Positions 34,147 through 45,788 of a stretch of 64,000 bases of DNA are shown here, in pieces (position 1 is the stretch's first letter; every line of letters begins with the position of its first letter). The notes below the pieces were generated by a model. It was not told the DNA's origin and did no database searches. It saw nothing but the letters and a program-made list of their open reading frames with translations. The position numbers and the translations under genes are program-made. The stretch lies in the NCBI RefSeq assembly GCF_001006805.1, contig NZ_LN811350.1, positions 364,425 through 428,424 of the forward strand, read 5' to 3'. This DNA comes from Microvirga massiliensis. GTDB lineage: Bacteria > Pseudomonadota > Alphaproteobacteria > Rhizobiales > Beijerinckiaceae.

Positions 34147-35274
34147 TCAGGAGACTCGCGTCACGCGGATCATGCCCTCGCCGCGGCGGTGGCCCATTGC
34201 CGTGACGAGCGCTTCGCCGGCCTCGCCGCGCGCGATCATTGCCGCTGCTAGCCCGACGCCAGCGGATGCCTGGGCTTCGAGGAGATGTCCGGTGACATCC
34301 CCCGTTGCGTGGAGGCGCGCTCGGGGTGCCAACTCGCGCAGGGCATCCTGTTCCTCGGCCGTGATCGGTGCAACACCCGTCGCGCCGGAGATCACGAGAT
34401 CGGGATGGGCCTCAAGGCGCGCGCCGAGCGTCGCAATCATCCGCTTCACGCTGCCGGGCTCCCGGCGCGAGCGGTCGGAGACGACACCTGCCACCTTCGC
34501 GAGCGGCCTGACACCCCGTTCCTCGGCATGCTCCCTGGCTTCCAGGACCAGGAATGCGCCGCCGCTTGCTAGCACCAAGCCACCCTCGGGGCCACGGTCG
34601 AAGACCGGGCGATACGGATGCTTCCAGAGAAACCCGCCCATGGCGTGGACGAGGAGAGCGTCGGGCCGCTCGGCATTGTAGGAACCGCCGACCAGGAAGA
34701 TGTCGTCCTGCCCCGAAGCGATACGGGCCTGTGCGATGCGGATCGCATCGGTTCCGCTCGATTCCTCGCCCATGAATGTGCGTGAGGCGCCGGTCACGCC
34801 GTGCACGATCGAGATGTTGCCGGCGAGGAGGTTGGACAGCTGCGCGAGGAAGAGCGTCGGCCTCAGATCGCTCATGAGATGTTGGTTCAGGAAGACGCCC
34901 GGGTCTGGCGCCGTCCGAAGTCCGCTCAGGATCGCGGAATCGGCCGCGTAATCCCGTTCCCCGCCGCCCGCCGCGACGATGAGGTGCATGCGCGCCTTCA
35001 GGTCGGTATCGTCCTTCGCCGCGGCCGAATCGAGCGCCATGCCGGCGGCATAAGTGCCGAGGCGCTGCCAGGCCTCCATCTGGCGCTGATCGGATTTCTT
35101 CGGGATCTGGCGGTCGAAATCGACCGGCACGACCGGGTGGACCGGGTAAGGCGCGTAGGTTTCCGCATCGGCGCGCGGCGGCGCACCGGACGACATCGCC
35201 TCGAGATGCGCCTCGACGCCCTCTCCCGCGCAGGAGACGAGCCCGATGCCGGTAATGACCACCTCGCGCGTCAT
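34147..35274 (-). CDS. fabF2XL: Condensing-enzyme homologue FabF2XL lacking the catalytic cysteine (chain-length-factor-like)
   Basis: A 375-residue ketosynthase homologue. Aligning its MGEESSGTDAIRIA with the active-site block of FabF puts Glu171 where the cysteine should be. The NAHGT histidine is also gone (SGATGVAP at that place), while the GH of the third motif survives (VTGHLLEAQASAG). It cannot condense on its own and resembles the chain-length factor of type II polyketide synthases, which pairs with an active KS. That role with FabF1XL is inferred. Confidence 0.85.
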   Translation of the reverse strand: MTREVVITGIGLVSCAGEGVEAHLEAMSSGAPPRADAETYAPYPVHPVVPVDFDRQIPKKSDQRQMEAWQRLGTYAAGMALDSAAAKDDTDLKARMHLIVAAGGGERDYAADSAILSGLRTAPDPGVFLNQHLMSDLRPTLFLAQLSNLLAGNISIVHGVTGASRTFMGEESSGTDAIRIAQARIASGQDDIFLVGGSYNAERPDALLVHAMGGFLWKHPYRPVFDRGPEGGLVLASGGAFLVLEAREHAEERGVRPLAKVAGVVSDRSRREPGSVKRMIATLGARLEAHPDLVISGATGVAPITAEEQDALRELAPRARLHATGDVTGHLLEAQASAGVGLAAAMIARGEAGEALVTAMGHRRGEGMIRVTRVS

Positions 35275-35319
35275 GCGGACTCCTGGGGCGGATTGTGCTC
35301 ACTCTGCGGGCGTGGGGTT

Positions 35320-35445
35320 TCCCCCCTCACCCGGACGCTCCGCGTCCGACCTCTCCCTCTGGGAGGGAGGTGACGTGCGAGCGCCGCCCTCTTCACCTCT
35401 CCCTTGACGGGAGAGATCGCCCCGAAGGGGCGGGTGAGGGTGGCA
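35320..35445. repeat. Dispersed intergenic palindromic repeat inside the VLCFA operon
   Basis: The 211 bases between fabF2XL and fabZXL contain two hairpin-like units. The first has GGACGC-TCC-GCGTCC with CCCTCACCC before and CTCTCCCT after. The second has CTCTCCC-TTGAC-GGGAGAG followed by CGCCCC-GAAG-GGGGCG-like arms and GGGTGAGGG, which pairs back to CCCTCACCC. This is the form of dispersed repeats common in rhizobial genomes. It may modulate expression of the downstream part of the cluster. Confidence 0.6.
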
Positions 35446-35485
35446 GCGCCGACGTCGCAAGGACAGCGTAACACTAAGGCGGAAG

Positions 35486-35944
35486 TCATACCCCCTCCGG
35501 CATCCCAATGCGCCGCCCCTGGGCGCGCATCTTCTCGTCGAGGCCGGCCGGGAAGGGCATGGTCTTGAAGCGGAGCTCCGCGTCGCAGATGGCCTTGCCG
35601 TCGACCGCGATCTTCGCCCGCGTGACGGCGTAGCCCGAGCCTTCGTGCTCGAGATGCGCCTCGGTCGAGAGGATCGTGCCGGGGCCCACGAAGGTGCGGA
35701 ACCGCGCCTTGTCGACGGCCATGAGAAACGGCATGTGCGTAAAATTCATGAGCCCGAGCACGAGATAGCCCGAGGCTTGTGCCATGGTCTCGGTCAGGAG
35801 CACGCCGGGGACGAGCGGATGTCCCGGGAAATGGCCTTCAAACACCGGACTCTCGTCCGGCACCGTCGACCGGGTCTCGATCCGCTGCGCGTCGCGATCG
35901 AACGCAACGACGCGGTCGATCATCTCGAAATATTCCAGGCGCAT
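35486..35944 (-). CDS. fabZXL: 3-hydroxyacyl-ACP dehydratase FabZXL
   Basis: A 152-residue hot-dog fold dehydratase of the FabZ type, with the catalytic His in GHFPGHPLVPGVLL and the following ETMAQASG. It removes water from the 3-hydroxyacyl chain during VLCFA elongation on AcpXL. It begins 5 bases after the acpXL stop. The position as second gene of the cluster separates it from the housekeeping fabZ. Confidence 0.92.
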   Translation of the reverse strand: MRLEYFEMIDRVVAFDRDAQRIETRSTVPDESPVFEGHFPGHPLVPGVLLTETMAQASGYLVLGLMNFTHMPFLMAVDKARFRTFVGPGTILSTEAHLEHEGSGYAVTRAKIAVDGKAICDAELRFKTMPFPAGLDEKMRAQGRRIGMPEGV

Positions 35945-35949
35945 GCGCG

Positions 35950-36231
35950 CTATGCGTTCTTCGCAGCCACCAGCGCGTCGATGCGGGAGACGAGATTCTT
36001 GAGCACGAAGTATTCCTCTGCCGGAACCTTCCCCTCGTTAACCTCCTGCGTCCACTGCTCGAGCGGGAGCTTGATTCCGAAGGCCTTGTCGACCGCGAAC
36101 GCGATATCGAGAAACGCCAGCGAATCGATCCCGAGGTCATCGATCGCGTGGCTCTCGGGTGTGATCTGCTCGCGCGGAATATCGGCTGTCTCGGCAATGA
36201 TGCCGGCAACGGTGTCGAAGGTGGAGGACAT
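35950..36231 (-). CDS. acpXL: Specialised acyl carrier protein AcpXL
   Basis: A 93-residue acyl carrier protein; the phosphopantetheine attachment serine is in GIDSLAFLD. It carries the very-long-chain (C28-type) acyl group made for lipid A. At 93 residues it is longer than the housekeeping ACP and matches AcpXL length. ATG at 36231 gives the normal N-terminus ([12 protein letters not shown]); the ORF start at 36360 lies in non-coding sequence. First gene of the VLCFA cluster. Confidence 0.93.
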   Translation of the reverse strand: MSSTFDTVAGIIAETADIPREQITPESHAIDDLGIDSLAFLDIAFAVDKAFGIKLPLEQWTQEVNEGKVPAEEYFVLKNLVSRIDALVAAKNA

Positions 36232-36347
36232 CGCCTCGCTCTCCTGAACGGGTTTTTCTGGAAGCGCGACGTCCGCCGGGCTTAAGGCCCATCCCCCGGT
36301 CGCCAGTTCCAACGTGCTTGAGTTGGCCCCCTTACACGAGGGGAACC

Positions 36348-36405
36348 GGGGCGGCAACACCCGCCGCCCCAGCCATCTGGTGAGGTGTCGCCCGGATTCC
36401 GGGCG
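36348..36405 (-). terminator. Two hairpins downstream of acnA
   Basis: CGCCCGG-ATT-CCGGGCG at 36389-36405 and GGGGCGGC at 36348-36355 pairing with GCCGCCCC at 36363-36370 lie 20-75 bases past the acnA stop on the minus strand. They separate acnA from acpXL, which is read in the same direction. No T-run follows either, so they may be processing or attenuating structures rather than intrinsic terminators. Confidence 0.4.
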
Positions 36406-36424
36406 GTCACCCTTTATTGATCAT

Positions 36425-39130
<2,706 letters not shown>

Positions 39131-39155
39131 GGCTATCCTCGCGAGCGGTTTCACA

Positions 39156-39169
39156 CGAACGATCGTTCG
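39156..39169. promoter_or_regulatory. Perfect 14-base palindrome upstream of acnA
   Basis: CGAACGATCGTTCG at 39156-39169 is a perfect palindrome 26 bases upstream of the acnA start and in the gap shared with ccmA. Operators of TetR-type repressors often look like this. No repressor gene is nearby, so the regulator, if any, is unknown. Confidence 0.35.
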
Positions 39170-39362
39170 GCCGAATTGCGCGAATGCGCGCGCCGCCCCG
39201 GGAGCGCCCGGACTGGTGGAAACGCGCGAGACGGATTGGACGCCTTGGCGCGCGGCGCAGCCGTCGGCTCTATAGATCAAATCGGCCGCGCCCGCTACAG
39301 CGTTCCGCCACGGAGCGGCTCGGCACAGGGCTGCCGGCCGCCATCGAGCAACAGGGGTTGGG

Positions 39363-39989
39363 GTGAGAATCCTCGTCGAGAATCTGGCCTGCCGGCGCGG
39401 CGGGCGCCTCGTTTTCGAGGGTCTCTCGTTCCGGATCGGATCCGGGGAGGCTCTCGTGGTGACGGGCCGGAACGGCGCCGGGAAGTCCACCCTTCTGGCG
39501 GCGCTCGCGGGCGCGATCACCCCGTCTGCCGGACGCATCACCACGGAGGGGAACGGGTCGGACGACACGCCGCTGGTGGAGCGCCTCCATGCCGTCGGCC
39601 ACCGTGACGGGCTGAAGGCAGTCCTGACGGCGCGCGAGAATCTCGCTTTCTGCCGTGACCTGTTCGGCAACCCCGCCCTGGAGCCCGAAGAGGCCCTTGA
39701 GCGGGTCGGCCTGGCCCATGCAGTGGATTTGCCGGTCGCCTATCTTTCGGCGGGCCAGCGCCGGCGCGTCGCGCTCGCCCGCCTGCTTGTGGCGCATCGC
39801 CCACTCTGGCTGCTCGACGAGCCGACGGCCGCGCTCGACGCGAGATCGCAGGCCACGCTCCTGACCCTCATGCAGGAGCATATCGCCGGTGGCGGCCTGA
39901 TCATCGCCGCGACCCATGCTCCTCTCGGGCTAGCCGCCCAGGAGATCCGGATCGGATCCGACGGGGCCGGCAGAGGAGCGGCGTCATGA
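39363..39989 (+). CDS. ccmA: Haem exporter/cytochrome c maturation ATPase CcmA
   Basis: A 208-residue ABC ATPase starting at GTG. Walker A is GRNGAGKST, the signature is [15 protein letters not shown] and Walker B is [12 protein letters not shown]. With CcmB, CcmC and CcmD it drives release of holo-CcmE during c-type cytochrome assembly. Its stop overlaps ccmB by 4 bases. The gene lies divergent from acnA. Confidence 0.92.
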   Translation: MRILVENLACRRGGRLVFEGLSFRIGSGEALVVTGRNGAGKSTLLAALAGAITPSAGRITTEGNGSDDTPLVERLHAVGHRDGLKAVLTARENLAFCRDLFGNPALEPEEALERVGLAHAVDLPVAYLSAGQRRRVALARLLVAHRPLWLLDEPTAALDARSQATLLTLMQEHIAGGGLIIAATHAPLGLAAQEIRIGSDGAGRGAAS

Positions 39990-40654
39990 GATCCGCTTTT
40001 GCGGCGCTGCTCCGGCGTGACCTCGCTCTCGCGACCCGGATCGGAGGCTCGGGGGCGCTCGGGCTGATCTTCTTCCTCATGGTCGTCACGCTGGTCCCCT
40101 TCGCGATCGGGCCGGACCTCAACCTTTTGTCCCGGATCGGCCCGGCGATTCTCTGGATCGCGGCGGTGCTGGCCACGTTGATCGGGCTCGACCGCCTGTT
40201 TCAGGCCGATGAGGAGGACGGATCGCTCGATCTCCTGCGGGCCGCGCCCGTGCCGCTCGAGATGATGGTCCTCGCCAAGGTTCTCGCCCACTGGCTCACG
40301 ACCGGGCTCCCGCTCGCGCTCGCCTCTCCCCTCTTCGGGCTTCTCGTCGCCCTCTCGCCAGAGGCCATGGCCGCCATGGTCGCGACGCTCGTCGTCGGCA
40401 CGCCGGCGCTGACCTTCGTGGGGGCCGTCGGCGCGGCGCTCACGGCCTCGCTACGCCGTGGCGGCCAGATTCTCGCGATTCTCGTCCTGCCGCTCATGAT
40501 CCCGACGCTGATTTTCGGGGTTTCAGCGGCGAATTCCGCCACCGGGGGCACGATTCCCTTCGCGACCCCCATGCTCATCCTGGCCGCAATCACCCTCGTG
40601 TCGGCCGTGATCGGGACGATCGGCGCGGCGGCGGCTCTGCGGTCGCCCGAATGA
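39986..40654 (+). CDS. ccmB: Cytochrome c maturation membrane protein CcmB
   Basis: A 222-residue inner-membrane protein with six hydrophobic segments; GLDRLFQADEEDGSLDLLRAAP in the first third is a CcmB landmark. It is the permease partner of CcmA. ATGA overlap with ccmA indicates translational coupling. The ccm genes resume at 41944 after the LytM-type peptidase gene. Confidence 0.92.
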   Translation: MRSAFAALLRRDLALATRIGGSGALGLIFFLMVVTLVPFAIGPDLNLLSRIGPAILWIAAVLATLIGLDRLFQADEEDGSLDLLRAAPVPLEMMVLAKVLAHWLTTGLPLALASPLFGLLVALSPEAMAAMVATLVVGTPALTFVGAVGAALTASLRRGGQILAILVLPLMIPTLIFGVSAANSATGGTIPFATPMLILAAITLVSAVIGTIGAAAALRSPE

Positions 40655-40697
40655 CTGGCCGCCCTTGTCCGGCCGTGAGCGAGCCGCGGGGCCGACC

Positions 40698-41684
40698 TCA
40701 TGGCAGGTCGAGGGTAAACGTCTCCTCGATCGCCGGCTCGCCGCCGCGGATCACCTGGTAGCGGGCCGTGTACCGCCCCGAGAGCCACCCTCCGGGTGGC
40801 CGTTTCAATCCGACGAACTTGAAATACTGTGCCTTCGGGCCGTCGAGGGGCGGATCCGTATCAGCGGCCATGATGCGGCCGTCGGGTCCGGCAAGAGAAA
40901 GATGCTGCACGTCGCCGGCCTTCAGCCCGATGGCACGGATGAAGGCGACGATGGCCGGGGCGTCCCGCTCCGGTGCAACCCGGCCAGCCTCTCCTATCTC
41001 GATGGCCTTCATGGTCACGGCGCCGGACGCAAAGCCTCGGTTCAGCAAGGCGCCGGGACGGTAGACGAGCGACTTTGCGACGCTCTCGCTCCAGAGGGAT
41101 AGCCCCTCTCCACAGGCTCCAGGTTCAAGATCGGCCGCGAAGGGATCGATGATCCTGCCGTTCTGACGGACCGTGAAGTGCAGGTGCGGATATTCCGTGA
41201 GGCCGGAGAGACCGACGCGACCGATCGGGTAGCCGGCTGGGATGCGGTCTCCCGGCTTCACGCGCACGCTGCCCCGTTGCAGATGGCAATATTGCGTTTC
41301 GAGGCCGTCCTCATGGGCGATCACGATGCCGTTGCCGCATTCAACCCCCTGCACCTGGCCTTCCGGACGAGCGCGCACCGGGATATCGGGCACGCCGTCG
41401 CGTATCCTTTTCACCTGCCCGGGTGCCGCCGCGAGAACCGCGACGCCGTTGTTCATGTCGACGAGCGTGGGCACCCGGAAGTCGGTTCCGGTGTGTCCCT
41501 GATAGGTGAGCGTCCCGCAGGCGAAGTCCCGGGCTTCCGGACCGGGATCGTGATCGACGTAGTTCTGGACGAAGCAGGTGTGCCCGATCTCGCAATCGAT
41601 GGGCAGTTGAAACCTGGTCTCTTCCGCAGTGGCTGCCGTCGGCACCAGCGCGATGCCGAGACAGAAAGCACGGATCCAGCTCAT
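40698..41684 (-). CDS. Secreted M23/LytM-family peptidase
   Basis: A 328-residue precursor with a signal peptide (residues 1-20). A LytM domain at about residues 60-190 has zinc-site elements GHTGTDFRV (HxxxD) and HLHF, with a further His in QYCHLQRG. Members cut peptidoglycan cross-links or bind as inactive regulators; the catalytic set here looks complete. Residues 195-328 are a C-terminal domain of unknown type. ATG at 41684 precedes the signal peptide. The gene lies on the minus strand between ccmAB and ccmCDG. Confidence 0.85.
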   Translation of the reverse strand: MSWIRAFCLGIALVPTAATAEETRFQLPIDCEIGHTCFVQNYVDHDPGPEARDFACGTLTYQGHTGTDFRVPTLVDMNNGVAVLAAAPGQVKRIRDGVPDIPVRARPEGQVQGVECGNGIVIAHEDGLETQYCHLQRGSVRVKPGDRIPAGYPIGRVGLSGLTEYPHLHFTVRQNGRIIDPFAADLEPGACGEGLSLWSESVAKSLVYRPGALLNRGFASGAVTMKAIEIGEAGRVAPERDAPAIVAFIRAIGLKAGDVQHLSLAGPDGRIMAADTDPPLDGPKAQYFKFVGLKRPPGGWLSGRYTARYQVIRGGEPAIEETFTLDLP

Positions 41685-41943
41685 CGGCCCACCCCGCCCG
41701 TCCGACCTGCGGATCGCCTGGACCGCGCCGCTTCTTGCGAAAGCCCGGCCAGAAATCTCGGGTCGATGAGCCATCATGCGCTTTCCGACCTGGAAGTCAC
41801 CCGAAAAGCTCCGCCTCTATCAGGTCATGCGGAAACGAGGCATGGCCGCTGGCCGTCCGGCCGCCTTTCCTCGCAGGCATCGGCGGAACCGGCCCATCCG
41901 TGCCGCATTGCGGGGGCGAAACGGGAAGGCTAAATCGGCGTCC

Positions 41944-42684
41944 ATGATCCTTGCGCTCGCAAACCCGGCTCGCTTCATGAGCTACAGCGGACGGCTCCTG
42001 CCTTGGCTTGCAGGTGCCGGGGCCTTGCTCGTGCTCGCGGGGCTTTATCTCGCGTGGTTCGTCGCGCCCCCGGATTACCAGCAGGGCGAGACGGTCCGGA
42101 TCATGTTCCTCCACGTGCCCGCCGCTTGGCTCGGGATGTTCTTCTACAGCCTGATGGCCCTGTCGGCGATCGGCACGCTGGTCTGGCGGCATCCGCTGGC
42201 CGACGTGTCCCAGAAGGCGGCGGCGCCGATCGGGGCGGCCTTCACGCTCATCTGCCTCGTGACAGGCTCCCTGTGGGGCCGGCCGATGTGGGGCACCTAT
42301 TGGGAATGGGATGCGCGCCTGACCTCAGTGCTCGTGCTTTTCCTCTTGTATTGCGGCGTCCTGGCGCTCTGGCGTACGGTCGAGGAGCCGGCCCGCGCGG
42401 CCCGCGCCGTGTCGATCCTGACCCTGGTCGGCGCCGTGAACCTCCCGATCATCAAGTTCTCCGTCGATTGGTGGAATACGCTGCACCAGCCTGCCTCCGT
42501 GCTGCGTCTCGATGGGCCGACGATCCATCCGAGCATGCTGTATCCGCTTCTCGTGATGGCACTCGCGGCGACCGTCGTCGGAATCTCCCTGCATCTCGCT
42601 GGCATGCGTACGGAGATCCTCCGGCGCAGGGTTCGCACCCTCACGATTCTCGAGGCCGAGCGTCTCGACATGCAGGCCGCCTGA
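41944..42684 (+). CDS. ccmC: Haem transport protein CcmC
   Basis: A 246-residue, six-helix inner-membrane protein that delivers haem to CcmE. The tryptophan-rich WWD-type motif is visible as WGRPMWGTYWEWDARLTS, and conserved histidines are in FLHVPAAWLG and WWNTLHQPASV. ATG at 41944 gives the normal N-terminus, although its ribosome binding site is weak; the in-frame extension to 41776 is Arg-rich and unlike the family. The stop overlaps the ccmD start by one base. Confidence 0.92.
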   Translation: MILALANPARFMSYSGRLLPWLAGAGALLVLAGLYLAWFVAPPDYQQGETVRIMFLHVPAAWLGMFFYSLMALSAIGTLVWRHPLADVSQKAAAPIGAAFTLICLVTGSLWGRPMWGTYWEWDARLTSVLVLFLLYCGVLALWRTVEEPARAARAVSILTLVGAVNLPIIKFSVDWWNTLHQPASVLRLDGPTIHPSMLYPLLVMALAATVVGISLHLAGMRTEILRRRVRTLTILEAERLDMQAA

Positions 42685-42842
42685 TGGGCCCGCATGCGAC
42701 TTTCATCATCGCGGCCTATCTCTTCACGGGCCTCGTCGTGGCAGTCCTGATCGCCTGGGAGATCGTCGACTATCGGGCGCAGACCCGCGCGCTTGAGAAA
42801 CTCGAGCGCCGCGGCATGCGCAGGAGGGCCGATCGTGGTTGA
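42684..42842 (+). CDS. ccmD: Haem exporter protein CcmD
   Basis: A 52-residue protein with one membrane helix (about residues 8-27) and a basic, helical C-terminus (ALEKLERRGMRRR), the standard CcmD form. It helps release holo-CcmE from CcmC. It lies between ccmC and ccmG, overlapping both by a few bases. Too short for most gene finders. Confidence 0.88.
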   Translation: MGPHATFIIAAYLFTGLVVAVLIAWEIVDYRAQTRALEKLERRGMRRRADRG

Positions 42843-43404
42843 GACGGAGCCGTGGTCGAGGCGGCGCCTCCTGTTCCTGCTTCCTGTCCTTTTTTTCTTC
42901 GGGCTCGCGATCCTCTTCGTGTTCCGCCTGTTCTCGGGAGATCCGTCCCGTGTGCCGTCGGCACTCATCGGCCGCCCCGTTCCGACTTTCAATCTGGAGC
43001 CGCTCGAAGGATTGCATGCCGCCGGCAAGCCGATCCCGGGCCTTTCGACCGAGGATCTGAAGGGCCGCACGACCGTCGTGAACGTCTGGGCCTCCTGGTG
43101 CGCGCCCTGCCGGCAGGAGCACCCGCTCCTCGTCGAACTCGCGCAGGATCCGTCGATCCGCGTCGTCGGGATCAACTACAAGGACAAGGCCGAGAATGCC
43201 CGCCGCTTTCTCGGCGCTCTCGGCAACCCCTACGCTGCGGTCGGGGTCGATCCCAACGGACGCACTGCCATCGACTGGGGCGTCTACGGGGTGCCGGAAA
43301 CCTTCATCGTCGGCCCGGACGGCACGATCCGCCACAAGCATATCGGCCCGCTGACCCCGGAAGCGCTGCCCGGCTTCAAGGCGGCGCTCCAGGCGCAGAG
43401 TTGA
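42835..43404 (+). CDS. ccmG: Thioredoxin-like cytochrome c maturation protein CcmG/DsbE
   Basis: A 189-residue protein anchored by one N-terminal helix (about residues 9-30) with a periplasmic thioredoxin fold and active site WCAPC; GVPETFIVGPDG carries the cis-proline region. It reduces the apocytochrome or CcmH so that haem can attach. I chose the GTG at 42835 because CAGGAGGG lies at 42821-42828 and because it overlaps the ccmD stop. The long ORF from 42793 runs inside ccmD in another frame. Confidence 0.92.
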   Translation: MVETEPWSRRRLLFLLPVLFFFGLAILFVFRLFSGDPSRVPSALIGRPVPTFNLEPLEGLHAAGKPIPGLSTEDLKGRTTVVNVWASWCAPCRQEHPLLVELAQDPSIRVVGINYKDKAENARRFLGALGNPYAAVGVDPNGRTAIDWGVYGVPETFIVGPDGTIRHKHIGPLTPEALPGFKAALQAQS

Positions 43405-43670
43405 TCTCAGCCCGCGGGATTTTTCGCTTCAGCGCTCCAGAACTAACGAACTCCCCGCTCTAGCGGGCAGTCGACCGGAACATTGGCATGGTGCCCGTCC
43501 GGACACACTTGGAGTAGCGGTCACACGTGGATGCCGAGCCTTCACAGCCTATTGAAGATCCGCCTCTGCCGTCGTCCGGCTCACGAATGTTGTGAGTAGG
43601 GCATGAGCGGCACAGCACGTGCAGGCAGACCGGGATCCATCCCGAGCGGCGGACGCCGGGTGGCTCGCTG

Positions 43671-45074
43671 GTGAAGACGCTCGTCCCAAGATTGGCCGCT
43701 GTCCTCGGCCTGCAGGGATTGCGCTCCTCCCTTTGGCGGCGCCTTGCAAATCCCGCGGCCATATTCCGGCTCAACCCGGACGAGGCGACGAGACGTCTCC
43801 TGAGCGAAGCGGCGCAGCTGGCCGAACTCCGCGCAGGCCTCGCTCGGGTGAGTGTCGCAGTTCTGCTCCTGCTTACGATCGCCGTCGCAGTCGACGAGGT
43901 GCCGCGGAACAATCCGGTGCTCGTTCGCCAGCTTCAGGCGGCGCAGATCACGATCGTTCTGTTCGGGATCGTCGGCGTGATAGGCTGGTGGCTTGCCTCG
44001 CGACGCAGGCCGCTGCGCTTTCTGCCCGTCGCAACGGCGACGACGGACGCAGTCCTAGTTTTGGGGAACATTGCCTACAACCTTCGCGCGTCCGGCATCG
44101 CGGGCGATTTCGTCGCCGCCATGCCGGCGCTCTGGGTGGTGCCAATCATGATCGCGGCGAGCGCTGTCCATTACCGGCCTCGCCTCCAGGCCTATGTGAC
44201 ACTCCTCTATATCGTCGGGCTCTCCGCGCTCATCCTGAACGCCGGCTCCCTCGAACTTTCGGAGCGCCCGCAGGCACTCGCGCACTTTGGGCTGGAATTC
44301 GGCCCACAGGCGAATTTCGTGCGCCTGGCGATGCTGCTCGCGATGGCGCTGATCCTGATCATCGTAGCATGGCAGGGACGCGCTCTTCTCGAACGCGCCG
44401 TCCGGGAAACGACGATGCGTCTGACCGTGGCGCGCTATCTGCCGGCAGAATTCGCCCCGATTCTCTCGAACGAGAGCTTCGCAGCTCTGCGCAAGGGAAG
44501 GCGGCAGGAGGTGGTCATCCTGTTCGTCGATATGCGCGACTCCTCGGCGCTCGCGGAAACGCTCGATCCTGCACGCTTGGCGGTTTTCATCTCCTCTTTT
44601 CGCCGGCGCGTGTCCCGCGCGGCCGCGCAGCACGGCGGCGTCGTCGACAAGTTCATCGGGGACGGCGCACTCATCCTGTTCGGCGTGCCTGCAGAGGGTA
44701 ATGACGATGCTGCCCGGGCGCTGGCCTGCGGGCGCACGCTGATCCGTCTCGTCGAGCGCTGGAACCGCAAGCGGCGTTTCGATCCACCAATCCGGATCGG
44801 GCTCGGAATCCATGCCGGCGAGGTCTTTTGCGGCGTTGTCGGCGACGAGTCCCGCCTCGAATTCACGGTCGTGGGCGAGGCCGTGAACATCGCAAACCGG
44901 ATCGAGCAGGCCAACAAGGAAGCCGGCACGACGATGCTGGCCTCCGCAGAGGTCGTCGCACGCGCCGGTGAGATCGAAGCCTGGGAGCCGGTCGGAAGGG
45001 ACAGGCTGCCGGGAATGACGCGTCAGATCACGCTGATGCGGCCGAATCCGGATCGTCCGGAGCGCGCCGGATAG
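43671..45074 (+). CDS. Membrane-bound class III adenylate cyclase
   Basis: A 467-residue protein starting at GTG. About six N-terminal membrane helices (residues 55-260) are followed by a class III cyclase domain (about 270-455). Metal-binding aspartates are in LFVDMRDSS and DKFIGDG; the transition-state pair Asn/Arg is in NIANRIEQ; the Lys of DKF fits ATP rather than GTP. All catalytic residues are kept, so it should make cAMP. No known sensory domain name can be given to the membrane part. A 266-base non-coding stretch separates it from ccmG. Confidence 0.88.
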   Translation: MKTLVPRLAAVLGLQGLRSSLWRRLANPAAIFRLNPDEATRRLLSEAAQLAELRAGLARVSVAVLLLLTIAVAVDEVPRNNPVLVRQLQAAQITIVLFGIVGVIGWWLASRRRPLRFLPVATATTDAVLVLGNIAYNLRASGIAGDFVAAMPALWVVPIMIAASAVHYRPRLQAYVTLLYIVGLSALILNAGSLELSERPQALAHFGLEFGPQANFVRLAMLLAMALILIIVAWQGRALLERAVRETTMRLTVARYLPAEFAPILSNESFAALRKGRRQEVVILFVDMRDSSALAETLDPARLAVFISSFRRRVSRAAAQHGGVVDKFIGDGALILFGVPAEGNDDAARALACGRTLIRLVERWNRKRRFDPPIRIGLGIHAGEVFCGVVGDESRLEFTVVGEAVNIANRIEQANKEAGTTMLASAEVVARAGEIEAWEPVGRDRLPGMTRQITLMRPNPDRPERAG

Positions 45075-45080
45075 GGCACT

Positions 45081-45677
45081 TCACCCGGCAGTGCCGCTCT
45101 CCTTGCGCTTCTCGTATTTCAAGAGCAGCGGCGTCTGCGCGAACGCGAAGACGAGCGTCAGCGGCATGATGCCGAAAACCTTGAAGCTCACCCAGAAATC
45201 CGTGGTCTGGGTGCGCCAGACGATCTCGTTCAGGATGGCCAGTACGAAGAAGAACAGCGCCCAACGGAACGTGAGCTTGCGCCAGCCCTCCTCCGTAAGG
45301 TCGAGCACGCTGTCGAGGACGAGAGCGAGCAGCGACTTGCCGAAGAAGAGTCCGCCGAGAAGCACCACGCCGAACAGGGTGTTCACAATCGTCGGCTTCA
45401 GCTTGATGAAGAGCTCGTCCTGCAGGGCGAGAGTCAGACCGCCGAACACGACCACCACGACTCCGGACACGAGGGGCATGATCGGGAGCTTGCGGACGAG
45501 CACATAATGGATCGCCAGCGCAATGAGCGTCGCGGCCAGGAAGAGCGCCGTGGCCGTGAAGATGCCCGCCCGCTGGTTTGCCAGGAAGAACAGCACGAGG
45601 GGGCCAAGCTCGAGCGCAAGCTTCGCGATCGGGTGGAGCGCAGGGCGCTGTAGCGGTTGAACTGCCTGGTCGGTCAT
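45081..45677 (-). CDS. yciB: YciB/IspZ inner-membrane septation-related protein
   Basis: A 198-residue protein with five to six membrane helices. The N-terminal [20 protein letters not shown] and the [21 protein letters not shown] and [18 protein letters not shown] stretches are typical of the YciB (intracellular septation protein A) family. It is thought to affect cell envelope integrity. It is on the same strand as ftsY, 111 bases upstream, an arrangement common in this order. Confidence 0.92.
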   Translation of the reverse strand: MTDQAVQPLQRPALHPIAKLALELGPLVLFFLANQRAGIFTATALFLAATLIALAIHYVLVRKLPIMPLVSGVVVVVFGGLTLALQDELFIKLKPTIVNTLFGVVLLGGLFFGKSLLALVLDSVLDLTEEGWRKLTFRWALFFFVLAILNEIVWRTQTTDFWVSFKVFGIMPLTLVFAFAQTPLLLKYEKRKESGTAG

Positions 45678-45788
45678 CTCTCATCTCTGCCAAAGCGGTC
45701 ACGACAAGTCACCCTGGATCCGGATGGACCCGGCCGGGCCACATCATCGCAAGGGCTCGTCGTTTCGGATCCCTCTCGTGTGGCCACG

